Assembly: GCA_035627675.1 (NCBI GenBank)
Contig: DASPLH010000268.1
Span: 1-14,867 of the forward strand
DNA from: DASPLH01 sp035627675
GTDB lineage: Bacteria; Acidobacteriota; Terriglobia; Terriglobales; Acidobacteriaceae
Direction: 5' to 3'
Length of the DNA stretch: 14,867 nucleotides
This document shows positions 8,323 to 14,867 of the stretch, in pieces. Below the pieces are notes generated by a model that was not told where the DNA came from, made no database searches, and was given only the letters and a program-made list of their open reading frames with translations. A program made the position numbers and the translations under genes. Each line of letters opens with the position of its first letter. Positions within the stretch are counted from its first letter, which is position 1.

Positions 8323-8336
8323 TCGACATCTGTCGA
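8323..8336. repeat. Short palindrome TCGACA-TC-TGTCGA in the nar leader
   Basis: Two perfect six-base arms surround a two-base centre, 37 bases upstream of the cytochrome c start codon and downstream of the proposed transcription start. With so small a centre it looks more like a protein-binding operator than an RNA hairpin, though a four-base stem with a six-base loop could form. No regulator is assigned. Confidence 0.35.
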
Positions 8337-8423
8337 TTCGTTAGGTTGTAAGCTGCGTGTCTCGCGGTGGGTTCAGATCAGTGACCGGAATGATTGCGAC
8401 TCCATCCACCGTGTCAGGGCGCA

Positions 8424-8429
8424 ACGGTA
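8424..8429 (-). promoter_or_regulatory. Candidate -10 element of the nar operon promoter
   Basis: The minus strand reads TACCGT, a weak match to TATAAT (three of six). It sits where a -10 box belongs if the CRP-type site at 8451-8466 is centred at -41.5, which would put transcription start near 8417 and give a leader of about 130 bases. A poor -10 and lack of a -35 are usual for activator-dependent promoters. Confidence 0.35.
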
Positions 8430-8450
8430 CTCCCGCCGTCGAAGCGCGGA

Positions 8451-8466
8451 TGTGACTTTTGTCACA
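8451..8466. promoter_or_regulatory. CRP/FNR-family operator, TGTGAC-TTTT-GTCACA
   Basis: A perfect inverted repeat that matches the classical CRP consensus TGTGA-N6-TCACA at all ten defined positions. Its centre (8458.5) lies 173 bases upstream of the cytochrome c start. It differs from the FNR/DNR motif TTGAT-N4-ATCAA, so a CRP-like rather than FNR-like regulator is suggested. Nitrate respiration operons are commonly controlled by this regulator superfamily. The site is clear; the protein that binds it is not in the window. Confidence 0.65.
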
Positions 8467-8640
8467 CGATTGCGGAGCGTCTGGCTCAACCGCTCACGCT
8501 TGTGCCGTTTCAGGAATAGTGGACGAACGTCGTTACCGTACCAGCGAAACCATGCCGATGAGATCATCCGGCGAAGCGAGTCGATTCCGGGCTGAAACAG
8601 CAGGGACGAAGGCGGCGCGTGATCTGGTTCGCTTGCTTGC

Positions 8641-8669
8641 GTGACCTGGTCTGCATCTGTCGCTACAAT
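8641..8669 (+). promoter_or_regulatory. Sigma-70-like promoter for the HpnI-type glycosyltransferase gene
   Basis: GTGACC (8641-8646, four of six matches to TTGACA) is followed, after exactly 17 bases, by TACAAT (8664-8669, five of six matches to TATAAT). Transcription would start near 8676, leaving a leader of about 38 bases before the TTG start codon. Confidence 0.5.
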
Positions 8670-8713
8670 CGACTCGGGTTTCGACTTGCGGATGCGACCC
8701 TTCGGAGTGCTTC

Positions 8714-9913
8714 TTGATCACCATAGTTTTGCTGGCGATTGCCGCCATTGGCGCACTCAGTTCCACCGTGTTCCTGGTGTTGGCCGTACTGGGTGCCCTG
8801 AGGTTCCGGCGGCGCGCTGGAGCCAGGCGTGTCACCGTTGACCCGCTTCCTCCGGTCACGGTGCTCAAGCCGCTGCACGGCGACGAGCCGAATCTTCGCA
8901 GCAATCTGGCCAGCTTCTTCCGGCAGGACTATCCCGCTCCGTTCGAACTCATCTTCGCAGCGCGTTCCCAGGCCGACGCCGGTCTCCTGCTGGCAAGACA
9001 ACTGGCCGATGAGTTTCCCGGCGTGCGCGCGAAATTCGTCGTCACTGGGGAGCCGCCGTGGCCGAACGCCAAGGTGTATTCGCTTGCCAGGATGCTCGAG
9101 GCCGCGGCCTACGAGTGCCTCGTCATCAGCGATAGCGATGTCTTCGTCGCTCCCGAGTACTTGCGGAACGTGGTTGCGCCACTCACGGATTCGAATGTCG
9201 GTCTGGTCACGTGCGTTTATCGCGGACGCAACGTTGGAGGGTTCTGGTCGCGGCTGGAGGCGCTGGGCATGACGGCGGAGATGTCGTCAGGAGTGATGGT
9301 GGCCGACATGCTCGAGGGCATGAAGTTCGCCCTGGGCCCTTCCATGAGTACGAAGCGAAGTGTGTTGCAGGAGATCGGCGGAGTCCAGGTTCTCGGTGAT
9401 TATTGCGCCGACGACTTCATGCTGGGACACATCATTGCCGCCGCCGGGCATCGCGTCGAGCTTTCGCATCACGTCATCGATCACTACGCCCTTCACCGCA
9501 CGTTCCACAACTCGGTCGCGCACCAGGTGCGCTGGATGCGCAGCACTCGCTTCTCCCGTCCCGCCGGCCACTTTGGCACCGGACTGACATTCGCCACGCC
9601 TTTCGCGCTGATCGCGGCGATCGCTGCTCCGTTCAGCAACGTTCCGGCAGTGTGCGCGGCTCTGGCCGCATGGGGCGTGCTCAATCCGGTCATCCAGGCC
9701 GCAGTGCTCGGCTGGGTTCTTCGCGACCGTCACGCGCTCCGCTTGTGCTGGCTGTACCCCGTCAGGAACTTGTTGGGATTCGCCTACTGGCTCGGCAGCT
9801 ATGCCAGCAGCTCCGTCCAGTGGCGGGCGGAGACCTACCAGCTCTATGCCGACGGCAAGATGCGACCGCTCGCGTCCGCGGAGCCGCTCACCGGACAGGT
9901 GCATCACCGCTGA
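8714..9913 (+). CDS. hpnI: HpnI-type membrane glycosyltransferase (GT21, ceramide glucosyltransferase-like)
   Basis: The 399-residue product has an N-terminal membrane helix (about 2-29), a cytoplasmic GT-A catalytic domain and three hydrophobic segments near the C-terminus (about 289-365). GT21 motifs appear in order: KPLHGDEPNLRSNL (52-65), the metal-binding DSD (140-142), the catalytic-base region YCADD (230-234) and HQVRWMR (270-276) at the place of the (Q/R)xxRW motif. HpnI enzymes transfer N-acetylglucosamine to bacteriohopanetetrol; close relatives glucosylate ceramide or other lipids. No other hopanoid gene is nearby, so the substrate is uncertain and the symbol means family only. Start is TTG, supported by GGAG six bases upstream and a matching promoter. 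The stop lies inside the 3' end of the convergent GT39 gene. Confidence 0.8.
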   Translation: MITIVLLAIAAIGALSSTVFLVLAVLGALRFRRRAGARRVTVDPLPPVTVLKPLHGDEPNLRSNLASFFRQDYPAPFELIFAARSQADAGLLLARQLADEFPGVRAKFVVTGEPPWPNAKVYSLARMLEAAAYECLVISDSDVFVAPEYLRNVVAPLTDSNVGLVTCVYRGRNVGGFWSRLEALGMTAEMSSGVMVADMLEGMKFALGPSMSTKRSVLQEIGGVQVLGDYCADDFMLGHIIAAAGHRVELSHHVIDHYALHRTFHNSVAHQVRWMRSTRFSRPAGHFGTGLTFATPFALIAAIAAPFSNVPAVCAALAAWGVLNPVIQAAVLGWVLRDRHALRLCWLYPVRNLLGFAYWLGSYASSSVQWRAETYQLYADGKMRPLASAEPLTGQVHHR

Positions 9914-11703
9914 TTAACGTACAGCGCCTTGCCGGAAATCTCCGCTACCAGTTTTCCCGAATTGCCGATGAGCCGTGCCACATCCTCGCGCCTCTCCCGT
10001 GGCACGAACACATACGTGCGCGTGCCGGACTCCCACGTCCGCATGAACTCCCGATCGTCGTAGAAGATGCGAGGAGCATCCGGAAATCTCGAACCGAACT
10101 CCATGGAAGTCGAGCGTCCGTTGACCAGGTTCACCGGGTGATCGAGGTAGAGAAGAAGTGACGACCCGAAGGCCTGGTCGCCGTAGATGAACACCTTGTC
10201 CGAATCGCGCAACTCCGGCGCCATCGCCCGAGCAAACGCTTTCGAGGAAAGATAAGGCTCGAAGCGTCCCAGCGCGATATGAGCCGCCATCAGGAAGGTT
10301 GCGAACGTCAGCACCACCATCGCAGTCGCAGCCTGATGGCGATGCTTGAAGCGCAGCAACAGCGCTGCCAGCGGCCCAATCACGAAGGCCGCAATGGCCA
10401 ATGCCGCCGGCAGCCGGAGCGCAGCGAAAGCGCTTCCGGTCAAGTCGAAGAAGTGCGACATCGACAGCGTGTAATCGCCTACTCCGCGCTGTTCCAGCAC
10501 CGTGCCGATGTCGGCTACGAAGGGCAGGTGTCGCGAACTCCACAGCCCCGCGCCCAGCACAGCGGCGCATGCCGCGCCCATGCCCAACAGGATCGAGTTC
10601 GCCACCATCGGAAGCCGCGATGCAGAGTCTTCCGTCTCCGCCGCAGCCTTGGCCAGCAACAGGCAGAGAGGGAAGTACACGGGGAAGGTGTAGTACTCCT
10701 GGTTGGTGGAGAAGGCGAAGAACGCGAGGATGAACGCCGACCAGATCCACAGCATCAGAGTCGAGCGGTTCTGGAACGTCAGTGGCCGCGTGCGCGGCAA
10801 CCGCACAACGTTCGGCAGGTCGCGCACCACTGCCGGCAGGTACAAGGTAAAAGGGAAGAGCCACACGAGGTGCATCGTCCAATACGCTGCCGCGGGAAGC
10901 TTGTTGTAGTCCTTCGGGTAACGCCGGCCGAGGAACCGCAGTATGTGCTCGTTGACGAAGTAGAACCAGAAGAAGCCCTCGTTGCGGACACCCGCAAGAA
11001 TGTGCCACGGGGCGGCGACGGCCAGGAACACCATCGTTCCGGTGAGCACGCGGAACTCGCGCCACCTGCGCCACTCCCCGCTGACCAGCAGGTAAATCGC
11101 CGCCGGCCCGGCCACGAACGCAATTGCCACCAACCCCTTCGTCAGCACTCCCAGGGCTGTCGCAGCGTAAACGCCATACCACCACGCGCCACGGTTCGAA
11201 GACAGCGCCATTACCAGCGCGAACATCGCCGCGCCCAAAAACAGCGTAAGGATGACTTCAGGAATGAGGATTCGCGTGAACAGGTAAAAGCCGATTGCCG
11301 ACGGCAGGAACAATCCCGCGTAAAAACCTGCCTTGTCGCCGAACGCCCGCCTGCCCCACGCGCAGGCGAGCAACGCACACAGCAGTGCCGCAGCGAACAG
11401 CGGTAAGCGCGTGGCGAATTCGTTCACGCCGAACGCCTTGTAGCAGAGGGCGACCGCCCAGTACATCAGCGGAGCTTTCTCCAGGTAACGGATCCCATTC
11501 ACGTGCAGGGTGACGAAATCCCCGGTTGCCGCCATCTCTCGCGCTGCCTGCGCGTGAGTGGCGTCCGCATCGTCGAGGATCGCGGGAGAAAAGCACGACA
11601 CCAGGTACACCAGCAGCACGGCGGCCGCAGCCACCCATAACGCTGTCGAATGCCTTGTGGTTTTTGTTTGGCGTTCTAAATCGGACGCAAGCGCGGTGCT
11701 CAT
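9904..11703 (-). CDS. GT39/ArnT-family membrane glycosyltransferase
   Basis: The 599-residue product is a polytopic inner-membrane protein of the PMT/ArnT superfamily. The first periplasmic loop carries the acidic motif DDAD (44-47), followed by AREM (54-57) and NGIRYLEKAPLMYW (69-82), which resembles the GxxYxEKPPLxYW block of this family; these residues bind metal and the polyprenyl-phosphate sugar donor. About a dozen hydrophobic segments follow, then a soluble C-terminal domain of roughly 100 residues. Known members transfer a sugar from a lipid carrier to lipid A, proteins or other acceptors outside the cytoplasm; the acceptor here cannot be told. I chose ATG at 11703 because GAGAGG lies just upstream (three-base gap, short) and the first helix follows after a short cytoplasmic tail; the frame is open 75 bases further up. 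The gene may be cotranscribed with the phosphatase gene 115 bases upstream. Confidence 0.82.
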   Translation of the reverse strand: MSTALASDLERQTKTTRHSTALWVAAAAVLLVYLVSCFSPAILDDADATHAQAAREMAATGDFVTLHVNGIRYLEKAPLMYWAVALCYKAFGVNEFATRLPLFAAALLCALLACAWGRRAFGDKAGFYAGLFLPSAIGFYLFTRILIPEVILTLFLGAAMFALVMALSSNRGAWWYGVYAATALGVLTKGLVAIAFVAGPAAIYLLVSGEWRRWREFRVLTGTMVFLAVAAPWHILAGVRNEGFFWFYFVNEHILRFLGRRYPKDYNKLPAAAYWTMHLVWLFPFTLYLPAVVRDLPNVVRLPRTRPLTFQNRSTLMLWIWSAFILAFFAFSTNQEYYTFPVYFPLCLLLAKAAAETEDSASRLPMVANSILLGMGAACAAVLGAGLWSSRHLPFVADIGTVLEQRGVGDYTLSMSHFFDLTGSAFAALRLPAALAIAAFVIGPLAALLLRFKHRHQAATAMVVLTFATFLMAAHIALGRFEPYLSSKAFARAMAPELRDSDKVFIYGDQAFGSSLLLYLDHPVNLVNGRSTSMEFGSRFPDAPRIFYDDREFMRTWESGTRTYVFVPRERREDVARLIGNSGKLVAEISGKALYVNQR

Positions 11704-11818
11704 CTGCCTCTCTTGCCTGTCTTGGTTTCCGCTTCTATGGCAGCACATCCGCTGCCCTGGAGCAAGAGAACAGCGCAAAAGATGATCCGCGGAGAGTGCC
11801 GGGGGCAGAGATGACGGC

Positions 11819-13513
11819 CTAAGTCTCCGCGATCTCGCCGTCGTACGAGAGTTGCAGCGCCGTACAGTCGTCTTTCAGCGGCACTCCGGCGCAGAACTCG
11901 TTCAGTGATGCGAAGAGTTGATCTACCGTGCATTCGCATCGCACCGCATTTTCCAACCTCTCGTCCATGTAGAACTCGCCGGCTGCGTCTTCGGCCTCCA
12001 CAACCCCATCGGAGACGAACATCAGTTTGTCGCCCCTCGCGATCCGAATGGTGTCTGCCTCGAACACGGCGGGGACGAGTAGCCCGACCGGGAGATTGCC
12101 GTTGGGCAGGCGCTTCACTTCTCCCGCCGAGCAGAGCACCGGTGGGACGTGCCCGCAGTTGATGTATTCCAGCGTGCCGTCCTCGCTGAGTCTAGCCATG
12201 ACCATGGTCGCGTATTTCTGTCCCATGACGCGGTTGTAGATATAGAGGTTCAGCATCTCCGCGATCTTGTTGAGCGCCACTCCCTGCAGGATCAGCGGGT
12301 ACACGGCTCCCTGGAGCACGGAGGCAAGCAGTGCGGCGGAGACGCCTTTGCCCGACACGTCGGCGACGATCACCGTCATCGAGCCGGGCACGGTGATGAC
12401 GTCGTAGAAATCCCCTCCTACGTCCCTGCACGGCAGGCTTCGGGCCTCGACGGTCGCGAAAGGCACGCTCGGAATTCTCGGCATCAGGCTCTGCTGAATG
12501 GTGGACGCAATTTGCAATTCCCGCTGGTATGCGAGCGCATCCTGCTCGGCCTTGGCGAGGTAGGCGTTGTCAACCAGCGCCGCGGCCTCTCGCGAGATGG
12601 CGCGCAGCAGTTCCTTGCTGACCGAAGACAGCTTGCCCGTCAGCAGATGGCTGTCGAGATAAAGCACGCCCATCACGCCGGAACCGTTTCCGTTCACAGC
12701 GTCAGATTGCCGGAATTGGGACTTGCGAAGCGGGATGCAGACGATGGTCCGCAGGTCGTGAGCGATGATGCTTTGGCGTCCCGCCAGCGTCGGGTCGTCC
12801 CCCGTTTCTGTCACGAGGAATTCAGAGGCGGTCTTGCCGGCTTCATACAGCATCGAGCGGGAGATGCCTTTCGCCTCGCTCAGATCGATTCCACGATCGT
12901 TCCTGCCGGCTGCCAGTTGCAGCGTGCCCGCTTCGTCGTAGAGGAAGACGAAACCACGCTCGGCCCTGGTCAGCCTGAGTGCGGTCTCGACCAGCGTGAT
13001 CAATACATCGGTCACCACTCCGCTGGTGTTCAGGGTCCGTGCCGCCTCCATGAACATGCGCAGTGTTTCCAGTTCGCGCGCATCCTCGGCCGCCGGCGAA
13101 CTCTTCAGTCCTGCGAATTGCGACAAGAACTGTGCCGCGACCGGCTGTTGCGGCTGTTGTGGCGGTTGTGGCGTGAACGCCGTCATGGCGCTTCCGAAGG
13201 TGATGTAGGTGGAGCTCTGGCCGCCGACGTCGATGCGGTCGCCCGGACTGAGCAGATGTCGCTGAATGCGCTCGCCGTTCACGAACGTGCCGTGCGTGCT
13301 TCCAAGGTCCACGATGTAACAGCTGCCGCCGTCCACTTCGATACAGGCGTGGTCGCGAGACACGTGAGGTTCGGTCAGCACGATGTCGCGGTCGGCGCGG
13401 CGTCCGATGGAGATCTTGTCTTTTGACAGTGGATATCGTTCGAACGAAGTCCCGCGAACCACCACGATCTCTGGGCTGGGGGCTTGCTTGGGAAGCGTCG
13501 CGCTGGATGCCAT
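11819..13513 (-). CDS. FHA-GAF-SpoIIE (PP2C-type) protein phosphatase
   Basis: The 564-residue product is a soluble signalling protein. Residues about 14-107 form an FHA phosphothreonine-binding domain (IGRRADRDI, SRDH at 52-55, DLGSTHGTFVNG at 69-80). A glutamine- and proline-rich linker (114-124) leads to a GAF domain (about 150-315), then a linker helix and a SpoIIE/PP2C phosphatase domain (about 330-560). Metal-binding acidic residues are all visible: GGDFYD (D368), VADVSGKG (D385), SDG (D502) and DDCT (D548/D549), so the phosphatase should be active. RsbU/SpoIIE relatives dephosphorylate anti-sigma antagonists in partner-switching systems. No sigma, anti-sigma or antagonist gene is adjacent, so the target is unknown. 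Start is ATG at 13513, with AGGA seven bases upstream and the FHA domain close behind it; the frame is open 93 bases further up without a better site. Confidence 0.88.
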   Translation of the reverse strand: MASSATLPKQAPSPEIVVVRGTSFERYPLSKDKISIGRRADRDIVLTEPHVSRDHACIEVDGGSCYIVDLGSTHGTFVNGERIQRHLLSPGDRIDVGGQSSTYITFGSAMTAFTPQPPQQPQQPVAAQFLSQFAGLKSSPAAEDARELETLRMFMEAARTLNTSGVVTDVLITLVETALRLTRAERGFVFLYDEAGTLQLAAGRNDRGIDLSEAKGISRSMLYEAGKTASEFLVTETGDDPTLAGRQSIIAHDLRTIVCIPLRKSQFRQSDAVNGNGSGVMGVLYLDSHLLTGKLSSVSKELLRAISREAAALVDNAYLAKAEQDALAYQRELQIASTIQQSLMPRIPSVPFATVEARSLPCRDVGGDFYDVITVPGSMTVIVADVSGKGVSAALLASVLQGAVYPLILQGVALNKIAEMLNLYIYNRVMGQKYATMVMARLSEDGTLEYINCGHVPPVLCSAGEVKRLPNGNLPVGLLVPAVFEADTIRIARGDKLMFVSDGVVEAEDAAGEFYMDERLENAVRCECTVDQLFASLNEFCAGVPLKDDCTALQLSYDGEIAET

Positions 13514-13631
13514 GCGGTCGTCCTGCCTTTCTGGAACCCGCGTAAGGGCAACTAGAGTACCCCGAAACCGGAGTTCCAGCGGACGAAACTCGCTGTTTCG
13601 CGACAATAAAGAGCCGGAGCGTCGGTTTCGA

Positions 13632-13660
13632 TTGACGGGCGCAGGGGGAAAGAGCAGACT
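13632..13660 (+). promoter_or_regulatory. Possible promoter of the secreted beta-propeller gene
   Basis: TTGACG (13632-13637, five of six matches to the -35 consensus) is followed after 17 bases by CAGACT (13655-13660), a weak -10 with three of six matches. It lies about 70 bases before the start codon. Confidence 0.3.
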
Positions 13661-13730
13661 TCATGAACTTTCTTCGGTGCGCCGTCCGGCGTCCATACCA
13701 CGCGGGTCTCTTAAGTTGGGGAGGGTAGAA

Positions 13731-14867
13731 ATGTCACGTTTCGCGTGGGTTGTGCTCACGATTGTTTCAGCCGCGATGCTGTGTTCGGCACAGAGCGTGG
13801 TTTATGTTTCCAACGCCACCGGGACCCAGGTGCTGGCGATCAATACCGCCACCGGCACTGCCAATACGATTTACGCCAGCAACGGCGCCGTTCCGGAAGA
13901 CGGAACCTACGGCCCCGACGGACTGTTGTACTTCTGCGACCCATCGCGCGGCTTGATCCTTCAGATCGATCCGTCCACGAAGGCGACGAGAACGGTCTAT
14001 GCGGCAACCGCCGGTGGTTCTCCTGCTGCGCCGCAAGGTCCAAGGTTCACGCCGACGGGCGACCTGGTGTTCAACGACAAAGGGTCCGGCGGCCTTTGGA
14101 TCATCGACTCGGTTGCCGGCCAGACTTCCTTCTCCGCGCCGCGTTCGCTGTTTGCACCGGCGGCCGGGGCCGGCGGAGGCATCGCCTTTACCAACAAGGG
14201 CGATCTGCTCTTCGTTTCGGGGAATGCGGTGTGGCGCTCGCGCCGCCCGTACACGAGCGGATCGATCGTATTCGATGGATTGACTGGCCCGGCCGGGCTG
14301 GCGCGAGACAACTACGACAAGATCTACGTGGCGAACGGCAACGGCGTGTTGCAACGATGCGTTCTGCCCGCGGTCGAGGGACAGAAAGGCACGTGCTCGG
14401 CGTCCTATACGTTCAGCAGCGGAGGCGTGCCGCAGGTCCCATACTTCGTCGAAGTCACGGCGGACCAGCAGGTCTGGGTGGCGACGGCAGATGCCGCCTT
14501 TGCAAATGGACGGGTATGGCGGATCGATCTCACTCAATCTTCTCCGCAGCCGCAGCTCATCGCCGTGCTTCCCAAGGTCAAGGGGAAGTATCCACCCGCG
14601 GTCGGCATGGCCATCCCGCCGACTGCTTCGAGTGTGGTGACGAAGCCAGTGGCCACGGGCACGCCGGAGGCATTCCAGTTCGGCCCCAACGCGTTCGAGT
14701 TGACGGTGCAGACGTGCTCATCGGCGAGTCCGCTGATCGCCAGCATCCGGTCTTCGCAGCGCCTGCCTTCGCAGGTGAACGCGATGATGGCGGGCGCCAC
14801 TTTCAACGGATCCCAGGTCAATCCCACGGCTGTCAACGAGAGCGGGCAAGAAGGTTTCTCCAGAGTG
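13731..14867 (+). CDS. Secreted beta-propeller-like (NHL/SMP-type) protein, 3' end outside window
   Basis: The frame starts at ATG 13731, preceded by a strong GGAGG six bases upstream, and stays open for 379 codons to the window edge. Residues 1-20 are a signal peptide, likely cut at CSA|Q, so the protein is exported. From about residue 21 to 300 come repeated strands typical of propeller blades: YGPDGLLYFCDPSRGLILQI (60-79), FTPTGDLVFNDKGSGGLWII (106-125), IAFTNKGDLLFVSGNAVW (151-168), LARDNYDKIYVANGNGVLQR (190-209) and VEVTADQQVWVATA (240-253). After about 310 the sequence changes character and probably begins a second, strand-rich domain that is cut off. Such proteins are often extracellular binding or lyase-like modules; I cannot name a substrate. 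It is transcribed divergently from the phosphatase gene. Confidence 0.75.
   Translation, partial: MSRFAWVVLTIVSAAMLCSAQSVVYVSNATGTQVLAINTATGTANTIYASNGAVPEDGTYGPDGLLYFCDPSRGLILQIDPSTKATRTVYAATAGGSPAAPQGPRFTPTGDLVFNDKGSGGLWIIDSVAGQTSFSAPRSLFAPAAGAGGGIAFTNKGDLLFVSGNAVWRSRRPYTSGSIVFDGLTGPAGLARDNYDKIYVANGNGVLQRCVLPAVEGQKGTCSASYTFSSGGVPQVPYFVEVTADQQVWVATADAAFANGRVWRIDLTQSSPQPQLIAVLPKVKGKYPPAVGMAIPPTASSVVTKPVATGTPEAFQFGPNAFELTVQTCSSASPLIASIRSSQRLPSQVNAMMAGATFNGSQVNPTAVNESGQEGFSRV

Larger units (their letters stand above)
8286..8713. other. Divergent intergenic region between the nar operon and the HpnI-type gene
   Basis: This 428-base stretch separates two divergent genes. It holds a CRP-type palindrome, a second palindrome in the nar leader, a weak nar -10 element and a good promoter for the gene on the right, each listed separately. 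Short frames inside it lack ribosome binding sites and recognisable products, so I see no gene here. Confidence 0.7.

Noticed and set aside
8459..8644. Short plus-strand frame in the divergent intergenic region
   Set aside because: It begins with a non-ATG codon inside the CRP-type box, has no ribosome binding site and no recognisable product.
11739..11756. Inverted repeat GGCAGC-ACATCC-GCTGCC between the phosphatase and GT39 genes
   Set aside because: The stem is only six pairs and no T-run follows on either strand, so it is not a convincing terminator. It may be chance in GC-rich DNA.
13141..13173. Low-complexity GTTG/GGTTGTGG-type run
   Set aside because: It encodes the proline- and glutamine-rich linker of the FHA-GAF-SpoIIE protein and needs no separate explanation.

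Overview
The window looks like a piece of a GC-rich bacterial chromosome. My best guess is an Acidobacteriota member. That guess rests on GC-rich codon use, an HpnI-type glycosyltransferase, an FHA-GAF-SpoIIE phosphatase and a secreted beta-propeller protein; it is inference, because no rRNA or other taxonomic marker is present. No mobile element, CRISPR array, tRNA or rRNA was seen.

Region 1 (about 1-8466, minus strand) is a respiratory nitrate reductase operon, read right to left: a membrane-anchored dihaem cytochrome c (NarC-like), narG, narH, narJ, and a last gene that runs off the left edge of the window. The genes are tightly packed: three of the four junctions are ATGA overlaps and the fourth is a 14-base gap. 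A perfect CRP-family palindrome (8451-8466) lies upstream, 41.5 bp before a plausible start site.

The most striking point is that last gene. NarI (gamma subunit, cytochrome b, all four haem-ligand histidines present) does not stop. It continues in frame through a short charged linker into a nitrate/nitrite-porter (NarK-type) MFS transporter. The frame is open from 1785 to base 1, 595 codons, so the quinol-oxidising membrane subunit and the nitrate importer appear to be one polypeptide. NarG has no Tat signal and so should work in the cytoplasm, where it depends on nitrate import; a transporter physically joined to the membrane anchor fits that need. Electrons would run from quinol through the NarI haems b and the NarH Fe-S clusters to the molybdenum centre of NarG, with NarJ as the assembly chaperone and the cytochrome c as an extra periplasmic electron carrier, as in the nar operon of Thermus.

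Region 2 (8286-8713) is a divergent intergenic stretch holding the CRP-type box, a second palindrome in the nar leader, and a good sigma-70-like promoter for the gene to the right.

Region 3 (8714-11703) has two convergent membrane glycosyltransferases, an HpnI/GT21-type enzyme (plus) and a GT39/ArnT-type enzyme (minus). Their 3' ends overlap by 10 bp.

Region 4 (11819-13513, minus) encodes a signalling phosphatase with FHA, GAF and SpoIIE/PP2C domains. Region 5 (13731 to the right edge, plus) is a secreted beta-propeller-like protein, cut by the window end.
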